The notes beneath the pieces were generated by a model that ran no database searches, was not told the DNA's origin, and saw only the letters and a program-made list of their open reading frames with translations. 64,000 nucleotides of DNA from Flavobacterium sp. 1355 (lineage in GTDB: Bacteria > Bacteroidota > Bacteroidia > Flavobacteriales > Flavobacteriaceae), in contig NZ_JAFICC010000011.1 of NCBI RefSeq assembly GCF_017833415.1, forward strand, positions 176,782 to 240,781, read 5' to 3'. Both the position numbers and the translations under genes were made by a program. Positions 7,242-16,069 of this stretch are shown here, piece after piece. How positions within the stretch are numbered: position 1 is the stretch's first letter; each line of letters starts with the position of its first letter.

Positions 7242-10200
7242 TTATTTTTTGCTTTTATAATGTTTGCGGTAACTAGGATATGTTATAGCGCCGATAATGG
7301 CAATTGCGCCTAAAGAGTAATAAATCCAGTTTAGAGAATGTGCTTCCCCGCTTGCGTATGAATGCAGCCCCACCAAGTGGAAATTTACTCCATAATAGGT
7401 AAATAAAATCGAAATAAAAGCAAACATACTCATTAGGTTAAAGAACCATTTTCCGCGCAATGCAGGAACAAATCTGGCGTGAATTACAAATCCGTAAACC
7501 ATAATAGAGATTAATGCCCAGGTTTCTTTTGGATCCCATCCCCAGTAACGTCCCCAGCTTTCGTTTGCCCATTGTCCACCCAAAAAGTTTCCAATTGTAA
7601 GCATAATCAAACCAATAGTCAATGCCATTTCGTTGATATAAGTGATTTCCTTGACATGTAAACTCATTTTGGCCTTGTTCTTACCATTAGTAAAGAAAAT
7701 CAAGATCAAAGCCACAAAACCTAAAATCATTCCCAGTGCAAACGGGCCATAACTTGCAACAATTACTGCAACGTGAATCATTAACCAGTAAGAATTAAGG
7801 ACAGGCTGTAAATTGGCAATTTCCGGATCAATCCAGTTCATGTATGCCGCCATCAAAATCATAGCCGTTACAAATGCAGATGACGCTACAGTAAGTTTTG
7901 ATTTTCTGTCAAAAGCCAAACCAAAGAACATGGTAGCCCATGCCACATAAACAATAGATTCATAGGCATTACTCCATGGCGCGTGACCAGAAATATACCA
8001 ACGTGCCACTAATCCTAAAGTGTGCAATGCAAATAGAAGCCCGATAATAACGTGAAAAACATTTACGGTAATACGAAGCCATTTTTTTTCAAAAAAGATA
8101 TTTACAATCGTAAAAATTAGCATCAAAATAGAAGCGGTGATATACCAATATGGCAATACCTTAAAAACATCATATTTATTGTATGCAATTTCAGCATCAA
8201 TTTTATCTTCGCTTGGACGAACTTTACTTCCAAATTTCTTTTGAAAACCATTGATACTTTCGACCAGATTATCAGCAGTGCTAAAATCTTTCGAAATAGA
8301 ACCATTGTTTAATGCACTAAAGTATAAAGGCAAAATTTGTTTTACATAAGTAGAATCCATTCCCTTAAATCCTGCATTTTCGCGCTCTAAAAACGAAACC
8401 CATTTATTATTCGGATCATTTGGGATCGGGAATATTTTTAGAATGCTTCCACTCAAAGCAGATTCCATTAAATTAACTTTTTTATCTGTTTCTATAAAAT
8501 CTTTCTCAAACTGATTTGGATTTGCTGCCTTGTAAGCTTCATCCAAATAAGGAGATAATTTATAGTTTCCATTTTCATCAAAAAACTTAACAAATGGGGC
8601 AAATTTTGCTTCTTTGTCAATTCCGATAATTTTTCTGATACTGTCATTTCCTGATTTAATATAAATAATAGGAATCTGAATCCATACCTGAGCATATTGT
8701 GTCATGGACAAGAAAACTTGATCAGAATTCATTCCGTTATACTTATCACTGTGGCTTACTTTTCGAAGTAATTCAGAAGAAAACGTATTAATAGGTTTCA
8801 TTCTTCCTCCTGCATCCTGTATAATCAGGCGTCCAAACTTTGCAGCATGTGCTTCCGGCGCTTTATAAATTGTCAATAACGAATCTAATTGTTTCTGACT
8901 TGGCGGTGCGGTGACATGATTAGCGTGATCGTTTGGATCTGTAGTATGATTGTGTTCGTGATCGTGAGAGTGAACATGTGGTGTTTGCTGAGCAAAACTG
9001 TTTAGACTCAACAATAAAACAAGAATTGTAATTAGTTTTTCTTTTTTCTTTGTCACATTGTTTAATTTGCGTTTTAAATCGGCAAAACGAGAATGTTTTG
9101 TAAACATAATCGCCATTAAACCAAAAAACAACATAAAATATCCTAAGTAAGTGATAGAAGTTCCCCAGAAATCATGGTTTACAGATAAAACTGTACCTTT
9201 TTCGTCCGGATCAAATGAAGATTGAAAGAAACGGTATCCTTTATGATCCAAAACGTGATTCATATAGATATCTGCATCAAAAGTTTCTGTAGAATCCTGA
9301 ACGGTTACTTTACTTTCAAAAGCAGAATAACTTTTTTCTGTTCCGGGATATTTTGTAGCGATAAAGTCATTCAGTTTTATTTTAAAAGGCAAAACATATG
9401 CTTTACTTCCGTAGAATAGTGAATATTCGATATTACCGATCTTAACCGTTTTTGGTTCACCAATACTTCCTTTAGATCCCAAAAGTGTTACTTCTTTTTC
9501 CTGGCCTTCTGCCTTTACTTTTACAATTAAGGCATCTGTATGGCTTTTAGCTTTATAATCATTGTTAGATTCATACGCTACAACTCCTCTCATAGCGGGG
9601 TCAGGGAACACAATTCTTATGTCTCCAATGCTATAAAGTGAACGCATCATCAAAGGCTGTACATCATCTTTGGTAACTTTACCTTCAAATTTATCGGCCA
9701 TTCTCATAAAATTTCCTTCAAATGGCGTCTGAATCGTGTATTTCTCTCCGGTTGTATTGATGTTTATAGCACCGTCTGTAGGTTTGTTAAGAGCAAATAA
9801 AACGTTGTGAATATTCTGAACTTCTCCTTCTTTCAGAAAATGTTCTTCACGTCCGCCGGCACCTGCCTCAACCAGCTTAAGGTATAAAGTCCCTTTTGGA
9901 TCTGGTTTTACCACCTCTTTGGCTCCCATAAGATAGTTTTGATAAGTTACTTCAAAAGGAGTTTCATCAAATTTACCTGAGATCCTAAAATCATTATTTG
10001 TAACTGGTGATAACAAAAGACTTTTCTCAAAAACCCTGCGTTTCATTTCACCTTTATATTCCCCGTCAACAAAAACGGTTAAAAATGTTTTATCAGAATA
10101 TATTTGATTTTCAGCAGCGCCTTCACGGATTGGCATCATGCCTTCATAACTGATATATCGTGTTATCCCCGCTCCTACAAGAATAAAAATAAAGGAAATG

Positions 10201-10448
10201 TGTAATAAAAGAGTTGCCCATTTTTCCTTTTTTAGTAATTGGTAACGTTTAATATTTCCGATAAAATTGATCACAAAAAAGACCATTATCGCTTCGAACC
10301 ACCAGGTATTGTATATTAGAATTCGGGCCGTATCGGTATTGTATTTACTTTCTATAAAAGTTCCGATACCCATTGCTAATGCAAATGTTAAAAAAAGAAC
10401 GGCCATTAATCTTGTAGAAAACAAAAAAGAGAATATTTTTTTATCCAT
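7242..10448 (-). CDS. ccsBA: CcsBA fusion, cytochrome c biogenesis (heme transport and ligation)
   Basis: A 1068-residue fusion of the ResB/CcsB and CcsA proteins of System II cytochrome c maturation, which carries heme across the membrane and attaches it to CXXCH motifs. The N-terminal half has several membrane spans and a large periplasmic ResB region. The C-terminal half carries the heme-handling WWD-type segment with WGWDPKETWALI at about residue 970, flanked by conserved histidines. A histidine-rich linker (HVHSHDHEHNH) lies near residues 488-500, right after a hydrophobic stretch resembling a signal peptide. I start at the ATG at 10448: the in-frame ATG at 10508 lies upstream of the likely promoter. 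Confidence 0.93.
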   Translation of the reverse strand: MDKKIFSFLFSTRLMAVLFLTFALAMGIGTFIESKYNTDTARILIYNTWWFEAIMVFFVINFIGNIKRYQLLKKEKWATLLLHISFIFILVGAGITRYISYEGMMPIREGAAENQIYSDKTFLTVFVDGEYKGEMKRRVFEKSLLLSPVTNNDFRISGKFDETPFEVTYQNYLMGAKEVVKPDPKGTLYLKLVEAGAGGREEHFLKEGEVQNIHNVLFALNKPTDGAININTTGEKYTIQTPFEGNFMRMADKFEGKVTKDDVQPLMMRSLYSIGDIRIVFPDPAMRGVVAYESNNDYKAKSHTDALIVKVKAEGQEKEVTLLGSKGSIGEPKTVKIGNIEYSLFYGSKAYVLPFKIKLNDFIATKYPGTEKSYSAFESKVTVQDSTETFDADIYMNHVLDHKGYRFFQSSFDPDEKGTVLSVNHDFWGTSITYLGYFMLFFGLMAIMFTKHSRFADLKRKLNNVTKKKEKLITILVLLLSLNSFAQQTPHVHSHDHEHNHTTDPNDHANHVTAPPSQKQLDSLLTIYKAPEAHAAKFGRLIIQDAGGRMKPINTFSSELLRKVSHSDKYNGMNSDQVFLSMTQYAQVWIQIPIIYIKSGNDSIRKIIGIDKEAKFAPFVKFFDENGNYKLSPYLDEAYKAANPNQFEKDFIETDKKVNLMESALSGSILKIFPIPNDPNNKWVSFLERENAGFKGMDSTYVKQILPLYFSALNNGSISKDFSTADNLVESINGFQKKFGSKVRPSEDKIDAEIAYNKYDVFKVLPYWYITASILMLIFTIVNIFFEKKWLRITVNVFHVIIGLLFALHTLGLVARWYISGHAPWSNAYESIVYVAWATMFFGLAFDRKSKLTVASSAFVTAMILMAAYMNWIDPEIANLQPVLNSYWLMIHVAVIVASYGPFALGMILGFVALILIFFTNGKNKAKMSLHVKEITYINEMALTIGLIMLTIGNFLGGQWANESWGRYWGWDPKETWALISIMVYGFVIHARFVPALRGKWFFNLMSMFAFISILFTYYGVNFHLVGLHSYASGEAHSLNWIYYSLGAIAIIGAITYPSYRKHYKSKK

Positions 10449-10479
10449 TTTTGAGGAATTACATTGTATAAAAGTGCCA

Positions 10480-10487
10480 CAAAAGTA
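10480..10487 (-). promoter_or_regulatory. -7 element of ccsBA
   Basis: On the minus strand the sequence is TACTTTTG, matching TAnnTTTG, with a TTG 18 bases further upstream. A transcript from here would have a leader of about 25 bases to the ATG at 10448. Confidence 0.6.
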
Positions 10488-10630
10488 CTTAAAAATGTTG
10501 AGTTGCAATATTTATGATTTGTTAATAAAAACCAAAAAGATAACCTACAATTTTTCTGAATTTCTTAAAAATGACAGTCTTTATTATCTTTATAACAAAT
10601 TAGAATAATTTCTATTAAAAATATTTTTAT

Positions 10631-10652
10631 TAGATTTGTGTAATCGATTACA
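10631..10652 (+). promoter_or_regulatory. Promoter with LacI-type operator for the GH28 gene
   Basis: TAGATTTG (10631-10638) is a good -7 element. It is immediately followed by the perfect 14-bp palindrome TGTAATCGATTACA (10639-10652), which would cover the transcription start. The central CG and TGTAA arms are like operators of LacI-family regulators. No LacI gene is in the window. Repression, relieved by a pectin-derived sugar, is the natural inference. Confidence 0.6.
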
Positions 10653-10687
10653 AATCATTGTAAAAGATAAAACTAACTAAAACCAAC

Positions 10688-12385
10688 ATGCCGAAAATGA
10701 AACTAAAATCAATTTATTGGTTATCCATAACTTTTTCTTTTTTGATAACCGGTTGTTCTAAAAATGTTATCGCAAATACCTCAGGACCTGTCAATACATA
10801 CAAAAATGTAGCATTTTCTATGCAAAAGGTTAATGAACCACATATCCCTAATAATACAGTTTCAATTAAGGATTTTGGTGCTGTAAATGGCGGTTATGTC
10901 TTAAATACAAAAGCTTTTGCAGATGCCATAGAGGCTGTATCAAAAAAAGGCGGCGGAAAAGTAATTATCCCACCCGGAATCTGGCTTACGGGACCTATTA
11001 TTCTAAAAAGCAATATAGAATTGCATGCAGAAACCGGTGCTTTAATAAAATTTTCTACAGACAAAAAATTATATCCGATTATAGAAACCAGTTTTGAAGG
11101 ACTGAATACATGGCGATGTATTTCTCCTATATATGGCAAAAACCTAGAGAATGTTGCCTTTACAGGAAAAGGTGTCTGGGACGGATCAGGAGAAGCCTGG
11201 AGACAGGTAAAGAAGAGTAAATTAACAGAAGATCAATGGAAGAAATTTATTGCTTCGGGTGGTGTTTTAAACGATAAAAAAGACAGCTGGTATCCGTCTG
11301 AGCAATATTTAAAAGGTGCTAAAGGTGCAGATCAGAATGTTCGCCCGGACTTAAAAACCAAGGAAGAGTTTGAAGCTATTCATGATTTTCTCCGTCCGGT
11401 GTTGGTGAGTATTCAAAATAGTAAAAGAGTGCTTTTTGACGGGCCTGTTTTTCAAAATTCTCCTGCATGGTGCCTGCACCCGCTGATGGTTGAGGATTTG
11501 ATTATTAGAAATATTACGGTTCGAAATCCGTGGTTTTCTCAAAATGGTGATGGTCTTGATGTGGAGTCCTGCAAAAATGTGATAGTAGAAAATTCAAGCT
11601 TTGATGTTGGCGATGATGCAATTTGCATTAAATCCGGAAAAGACAAAGATGGCCGTGACAGAGGAATTCCGTGCGAAAATATCATTATTAAAAACAATAT
11701 CGTTTATCACGGACACGGTGGCGTAACGGTAGGAAGTGAAATGTCCGGAGGGGTAAAAAACCTGCATGTTTCAAACTGTACTTTTATGGGAACTGATGTA
11801 GGATTGCGTTTTAAAAGCACCCGAGGGCGTGGCGGAATTGTTGAAAATGTTTTTATTTCGGATATTTTTATGGTCGATATTCCATCTCAGGCAATTTCTT
11901 TTGATCTTTATTATGGAGGAAAATCAATTGCTGAAACTTTGGCCGAAGGCGGAAATAAAATCACAACCAAAATTGTTCCCGTAACGGAAGAAACGCCTCA
12001 GTTTAAAAATATATCAATAAAAAACATTACGATAAATGGTGCTTACCAAGCTGTTTTTCTGCAGGGTCTGCCCGAAATGAATCTTGAAAATATAGAAATC
12101 TCAAATCTGATTGTGAAGGCTCAAAATGGTTTTTCTATAATTGATGCCGACAAAATCAAATTAAATAATATAAAACTGGATATTGAAAAACCAACGGTAT
12201 TCGAAATATATAACGGAAAAAATATTTCTTTTGAAAATGTAGAGTTTAATTCAACATCATCAAAAGCCATAACAATTGACGGGCCGGCAAGCCAAAACAT
12301 TGATTTTTCGTCTGCTAAAAACTTAGATTTATCTCATAAAACTGTTTTGGGACAAACTGTTCCTAAAGATGCCGTGAAATTTTAA
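10688..12385 (+). CDS. GH28 polygalacturonase-like lipoprotein
   Basis: This enzyme probably hydrolyses alpha-1,4-galacturonide links in pectin, at the cell surface or in the periplasm. A signal with lipobox ITGC puts the lipid anchor on Cys23. The parallel beta-helix carries the GH28 signature set: NGDGLD (Asp288, Asp291), VGDDAICIKSG (Asp309, Asp310), YHGHGG (His343) and LRFKS (Arg374-Lys376). An extra loop of about 60 residues lies around 175-235, as in exo-acting members. Length 565. It stands alone, not inside a polysaccharide utilisation locus with SusC/SusD, and has its own regulated promoter and terminator. Confidence 0.92.
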   Translation: MPKMKLKSIYWLSITFSFLITGCSKNVIANTSGPVNTYKNVAFSMQKVNEPHIPNNTVSIKDFGAVNGGYVLNTKAFADAIEAVSKKGGGKVIIPPGIWLTGPIILKSNIELHAETGALIKFSTDKKLYPIIETSFEGLNTWRCISPIYGKNLENVAFTGKGVWDGSGEAWRQVKKSKLTEDQWKKFIASGGVLNDKKDSWYPSEQYLKGAKGADQNVRPDLKTKEEFEAIHDFLRPVLVSIQNSKRVLFDGPVFQNSPAWCLHPLMVEDLIIRNITVRNPWFSQNGDGLDVESCKNVIVENSSFDVGDDAICIKSGKDKDGRDRGIPCENIIIKNNIVYHGHGGVTVGSEMSGGVKNLHVSNCTFMGTDVGLRFKSTRGRGGIVENVFISDIFMVDIPSQAISFDLYYGGKSIAETLAEGGNKITTKIVPVTEETPQFKNISIKNITINGAYQAVFLQGLPEMNLENIEISNLIVKAQNGFSIIDADKIKLNNIKLDIEKPTVFEIYNGKNISFENVEFNSTSSKAITIDGPASQNIDFSSAKNLDLSHKTVLGQTVPKDAVKF

Positions 12386-12401
12386 ATCCTAAAAATAAAA
12401 T

Positions 12402-12434
12402 AATCTGCTGTTTAACTTTATCAAACAGCAGATT
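12402..12434 (+). terminator. Terminator after GH28 gene
   Basis: A 12-bp stem (AATCTGCTGTTT, loop of 9) with a short T-rich tail follows the stop codon. Confidence 0.65.
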
Positions 12435-12505
12435 TATGTATAATTTTCTAATCAGCACAAAAAGACAAAGCAATCAAAAGCAATTAACTTTAAAAAAAAT
12501 AATGC

Positions 12506-12513
12506 TAATTTTG
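12506..12513 (+). promoter_or_regulatory. -7 element directly before the DUF2520 gene
   Basis: TAATTTTG fits TAnnTTTG and ends only 4 bases before the ATG at 12518, so transcription would start at or near the start codon. No -33 TTG is seen at the expected distance. Confidence 0.4.
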
Positions 12514-12517
12514 CGGT

Positions 12518-13279
12518 ATGATTCGAATAACGTTAATTGGTTCCGGAAATGTTGCGCAGCACTTAATTAAGGCTTTCACTAAAAGTGGACTTATAGAAAT
12601 TGCGCAGGTTTTTTCGAGAAATAAAGAAACGCTGGCACATCTTCTCGATTCAGACAAAATCATAACCGATTTTTCGGCATTAATCCCAACTGACTTATGT
12701 ATTATTGCTGTTTCGGATAATGCTATTTCAGAAGTTTCAAAACAATTGCCTTTTCAAAACCAATTAGTTGTGCATACATCCGGAGCTGCACCACTGGATG
12801 TTTTAGATTCCAAAAACAGAAAAGGTGTCTTTTATCCTTTACAGACATTTTCTAAAAACAAGGAAGTAGATTTTTCTGAAATTCCGTTTTGTCTGGAAGC
12901 AGAAAATCATACCGATTTTGCCGTTTTGGAAATGGTTGCCAAAAGTATTTCGAATGCTGTTTTTTCAATTACTTCAGAGCAGCGAAAAGCACTGCATGTT
13001 TCGGCTGTTTTTGTAAACAATTTTACAAACCATTTATATCAGCTCGGACAGCAGATTTGCGAAGAACATCAGGTTCCGTTTGAAATTTTAAAACCGCTGA
13101 TTCAGGAAACTTCCGAAAAAATAAAATCATTAAATCCCGCGGAAGCCCAGACCGGACCGGCAAAGCGCAATGATTCTGATACAATTGACGGGCATTTGAA
13201 ATATCTTACCAATGAAAATCAAAAAAACATCTATAAAATATTAACCCAATCTATACAAAATAATGGCAAAGAGTTATAA
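12518..13279 (+). CDS. Rossmann-fold oxidoreductase-like protein with DUF2520 domain
   Basis: A 253-residue cytoplasmic protein. The N-terminus has the nucleotide-binding loop GSGNVAQ at residues 8-14 and a strand ending LCIIAVSDNAI, as in F420/NADP reductase-like folds. The C-terminal half is the all-helical DUF2520 domain with HVSAVFVNNFTNHLY and the NPAEAQTGPAKRND segment, as in ketopantoate reductase relatives. The substrate is unknown. It overlaps the next gene (kdsC) by 17 bases, suggesting translational coupling and perhaps a shared role in envelope precursor metabolism, although that is inference. Confidence 0.88.
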   Translation: MIRITLIGSGNVAQHLIKAFTKSGLIEIAQVFSRNKETLAHLLDSDKIITDFSALIPTDLCIIAVSDNAISEVSKQLPFQNQLVVHTSGAAPLDVLDSKNRKGVFYPLQTFSKNKEVDFSEIPFCLEAENHTDFAVLEMVAKSISNAVFSITSEQRKALHVSAVFVNNFTNHLYQLGQQICEEHQVPFEILKPLIQETSEKIKSLNPAEAQTGPAKRNDSDTIDGHLKYLTNENQKNIYKILTQSIQNNGKEL

Positions 13280-13790
13280 AGAAATAATGAACGATATCAA
13301 CACCTTTATTTTTGATGTTGATGGCGTATTGACAGACAGTTCTGTTTTTGTAACCAATGAAGGAGAAATTCTTCGTACGATGAATATTCGTGACGGTTAT
13401 GCAATGAAAGCGGCTGTAGAAAGCGGCTACAATGTCTGCATTATTTCTGGCGGAAGCAATGAAGGAGTTCGTGTACGTTTGCGCAATTTAGGAATTACCG
13501 ACATACATTTAGGAACTCCTGATAAAGTTAAAACTTTTAAGGAATACACTGATATTTATAATGTAAAACCTGAGAATGTATTGTATATGGGTGATGATAT
13601 TCCTGATTATCACGTGATGAAATTAGTAGGATTGCCTACCTGCCCACAAGATGCCAGCCCGGAAATTAAGAATATCTGCAGGTACATATCTCACGTAAAA
13701 GGCGGACGGGGTGCGGCGCGTGATGTGATAGAACAAGTTATGAAAGTGCAGGGAAAATGGATGGAACATTTTAACGGAAAACACGATTAA
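13263..13790 (+). CDS. kdsC: KdsC, 3-deoxy-D-manno-octulosonate 8-phosphate phosphatase
   Basis: A 175-residue cap-less (C0) HAD phosphatase that removes phosphate from Kdo-8-P in lipopolysaccharide core biosynthesis. HAD motif I is FIFDVDGVLTD with Asp18 and Asp20. Motif II is ISGG, and motif IV is MGDDIPD with Asp111-Asp112. KGGRGAARDVIEQVM near the C-terminus is typical of KdsC. The short length and lack of a cap domain fit the tetrameric KdsC group rather than other HAD families. It starts inside the end of the DUF2520 gene. Confidence 0.92.
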   Translation: MAKSYKEIMNDINTFIFDVDGVLTDSSVFVTNEGEILRTMNIRDGYAMKAAVESGYNVCIISGGSNEGVRVRLRNLGITDIHLGTPDKVKTFKEYTDIYNVKPENVLYMGDDIPDYHVMKLVGLPTCPQDASPEIKNICRYISHVKGGRGAARDVIEQVMKVQGKWMEHFNGKHD

Positions 13791-13796
13791 ATATTT

Positions 13797-13915
13797 TAGA
13801 TTTTAGATCTTAGATTTTAGATTGTATGCTGTATAGAAACTTTGTCAAAGTTTAAAACTTTGACAAAGTTAGAAACCTCAGAACCTTTGCCCCTTAGAAC
13901 CTTAGAACCTTAAAA
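13797..13915. repeat. Intergenic repeat block with 16-bp-arm palindrome
   Basis: Three elements lie here: tandem TTAGATTT units (13797-13824), a palindrome with arms AACTTTGTCAAAGTTT on each side of one base (13838-13870), and tandem CTTAGAAC units (13876-13915). Related palindromes occur at 29035-29065, 31168-31187 and 41728-41758. Downstream it leads straight into the next gene. Confidence 0.8.
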
Positions 13916-13917
13916 AA

Positions 13918-14844
13918 ATGAAAATCCTCAAACTCATTCGATACAAAAACCTAATTATGCTTGCATTTATGCAGCTTTTATTTCGTTATGCCTTTTTAAA
14001 GCAACAGGATATTCCGCTTGCTTTGGCTGACTGGCAATACGGACTATTAGTATTAAGCACCGTATTGATAGCTGCTGCCGGTTATGTGATTAATAATATC
14101 TATGATGTTGCAACAGACAGTATCAATAAACCAAATGATGTTGTAATTGGAAAAGGAATTTCAGAAACTGCAGGTTATAATATTTATATTGTGTTGAACA
14201 TTACGGGTGTTTCAATTGGTTTTTACCTTTCAAATATCATCATGAGGCCTGGTTTTGCTACACTTTTTATTCTAATTGCCTCATTGCTTTATTTTTATGC
14301 AACTTCATTAAAGCAAATCATGATTTTGGGTAATTTTATTGTTGCCTTATTATTGTCTTTTAGTGTTTTGATAATTGGAGTTTTTGATCTTTTTCCTGCC
14401 ACGACGGTAGAAAATCGTGCACAAATGGCCAGTTTGTTTTCTATCTTAACAGATTATGCCTTATTTGCTTTTATGATTAATTTTATTCGCGAAATTATTA
14501 AAGATATTGAGGATGTAAATGGCGATTATAATCAGGGAATGAATACTTTGCCAATTGCTATCGGAAATAGCAGAGCTGCAAAAATTGCTTTAGGGCTTGC
14601 TGTCATTCCGTTTATTCTGACGTTGCTTTATATCGATAAATATTTTGTAGAAAATAACCTTTTGGTTGTAACTATTTATGCCTTTGCTTTCGTTTTGGCA
14701 CCACTTTTATATTTTATCGTAAAAATATTTACTGCAAAATCTCAAAAGGATTTTCATCATTTGAGTACAGTTTTAAAGTTAATATTGCTTTTTGGAATCT
14801 TATCAATTTTGGTTATCACTTTAAATATCAAATACAATGCTTAA
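13918..14844 (+). CDS. UbiA family prenyltransferase, geranylgeranylglycerol-phosphate type
   Basis: A 308-residue membrane protein with about eight transmembrane helices and both UbiA aspartate motifs. Motif 1 is N60-IYD63-VAT-D67, and motif 2 is D196-IED199-VNG-D203. These bind the prenyl diphosphate through Mg. Flavobacterial members of this type are usually assigned as geranylgeranylglycerol-phosphate geranylgeranyltransferase, the enzyme that makes archaeal-type diether lipids. The sequence alone does not exclude another prenyl acceptor. It overlaps maf by 8 bases, so the two form a transcription unit with the mechanosensitive channel that follows. Confidence 0.85.
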   Translation: MKILKLIRYKNLIMLAFMQLLFRYAFLKQQDIPLALADWQYGLLVLSTVLIAAAGYVINNIYDVATDSINKPNDVVIGKGISETAGYNIYIVLNITGVSIGFYLSNIIMRPGFATLFILIASLLYFYATSLKQIMILGNFIVALLLSFSVLIIGVFDLFPATTVENRAQMASLFSILTDYALFAFMINFIREIIKDIEDVNGDYNQGMNTLPIAIGNSRAAKIALGLAVIPFILTLLYIDKYFVENNLLVVTIYAFAFVLAPLLYFIVKIFTAKSQKDFHHLSTVLKLILLFGILSILVITLNIKYNA

Positions 14845-15421
14845 GGAAAAACTTAAAAAATATACTTTAATCCTGGCTTCAGGATCGCCGCGAAGACAAC
14901 AGTTTTTCAAGGATCTGGATTTGGATTTTGAAATCAGACTAAAGGAGATTGAAGAAATATATCCACCTGAATTAAAAGCAGTTGAAATAACCGACTATCT
15001 GGCTGAATTAAAAGCAAATGCTTTTGAAGGAGAATTAAATCCAAATGAGATATTAATTACAAGCGACACCATTGTCTGGCATCAGGATAAAGCTTTGGGA
15101 AAACCTAAAAATGCTCAGGAAGCTTTTGAGATGATAAAATCAATGTCTGACCACACGCATGAAGTATTTACATCGGTTTGTTTTAAAACTGACTCTGCTT
15201 CTACCCTAATTAACGATGTAACAAAAGTTACTTTTAAGGATTTGTCTGATGAAGCCATCTGGTATTATATAGAAAATTACAAACCTTATGATAAAGCCGG
15301 TGCTTATGGCATTCAGGAATGGTTTGGTTTTATGGCAGTTACAAAAGTAGAAGGCTCTTATACCAATGTTATGGGACTTCCGACGGCTAAAGTTTACGAA
15401 TATTTGAGTACTTTAGTGTAA
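14837..15421 (+). CDS. maf: Maf family nucleotide pyrophosphatase
   Basis: A 194-residue cytoplasmic house-cleaning enzyme that hydrolyses dTTP, UTP or modified nucleotides. The Maf signature LASGSPRRQQF occurs at residues 13-23, TSDTIVW follows in the middle, and YDKAGAYGIQEWFG near the C-terminus is the conserved substrate-binding segment. Length is typical. The ATG lies within the last codons of the prenyltransferase gene. Confidence 0.93.
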   Translation: MLKEKLKKYTLILASGSPRRQQFFKDLDLDFEIRLKEIEEIYPPELKAVEITDYLAELKANAFEGELNPNEILITSDTIVWHQDKALGKPKNAQEAFEMIKSMSDHTHEVFTSVCFKTDSASTLINDVTKVTFKDLSDEAIWYYIENYKPYDKAGAYGIQEWFGFMAVTKVEGSYTNVMGLPTAKVYEYLSTLV

Positions 15422-15431
15422 AAAATAAATT

Positions 15432-15962
15432 ATGTTTTCTTTTAAAGAATATAGTCAGGAAATATTAGCCACCATAATTCTTATTGTTGCCCTAGTATCT
15501 CTAAGAGTAATTGTGGCAAGATTAATTCGTGGGTTTGCCAAATCAAGTCATTTATTAGAACACCGTACCAATCTGGTAATCAAGTATATTCACATATTAA
15601 TGAATATACTGGTGACTATTAGTCTAATTGTAATCTGGGGTGTAGACACCAAAGATATTTTTATAACGGTTTCTTCTATTGCTACTGTGATTGGTGTGGC
15701 AATGTTTGCGCAATGGTCTATTCTGAGCAATATTACTTCGGGAATGATTTTATTCTTTTCTTTTCCTTTTAAAATTGGTGATACGATTAAGATCCATGAC
15801 AAGGATTTTCCAATTGAAGCTGAGATTGAAGATATTAGCGCTTTTCACGTAAATCTCAGAACAAGAGAAGGCGAAAGAATTATTTTTCCAAACAATTTAT
15901 TACTTCAAAAAGGGATATCAATTATCCCAACTCCATACGAGGACAAAGAGTTTTTTGACTAA
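15432..15962 (+). CDS. Small MscS-type mechanosensitive channel
   Basis: At 176 residues this is a short MscS family protein. It has three transmembrane segments: residues about 10-30, 55-75 and a pore helix region around VSSIATVIGVAMFAQWSILSNITSGMIL. The beta-domain FPFKIGDTIKIHDKDFPIEAEIEDISAFHVNLRT is complete, with the usual IIFPNNLLL turn. It stops soon afterwards, so the C-terminal alpha/beta domain of E. coli MscS is absent. The likely role is relief of turgor pressure. It lies 10 bases after maf and is probably co-transcribed. Confidence 0.9.
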   Translation: MFSFKEYSQEILATIILIVALVSLRVIVARLIRGFAKSSHLLEHRTNLVIKYIHILMNILVTISLIVIWGVDTKDIFITVSSIATVIGVAMFAQWSILSNITSGMILFFSFPFKIGDTIKIHDKDFPIEAEIEDISAFHVNLRTREGERIIFPNNLLLQKGISIIPTPYEDKEFFD

Positions 15963-16069
15963 CTGAATGGGAATTTTATAAACTAAAGCGGGAAACGTAA
16001 AACAATATTATTTAAATAAAGTATAATATTTGTTTTAACCAAACCCTTTATTTTAATTCCTTATAACAA

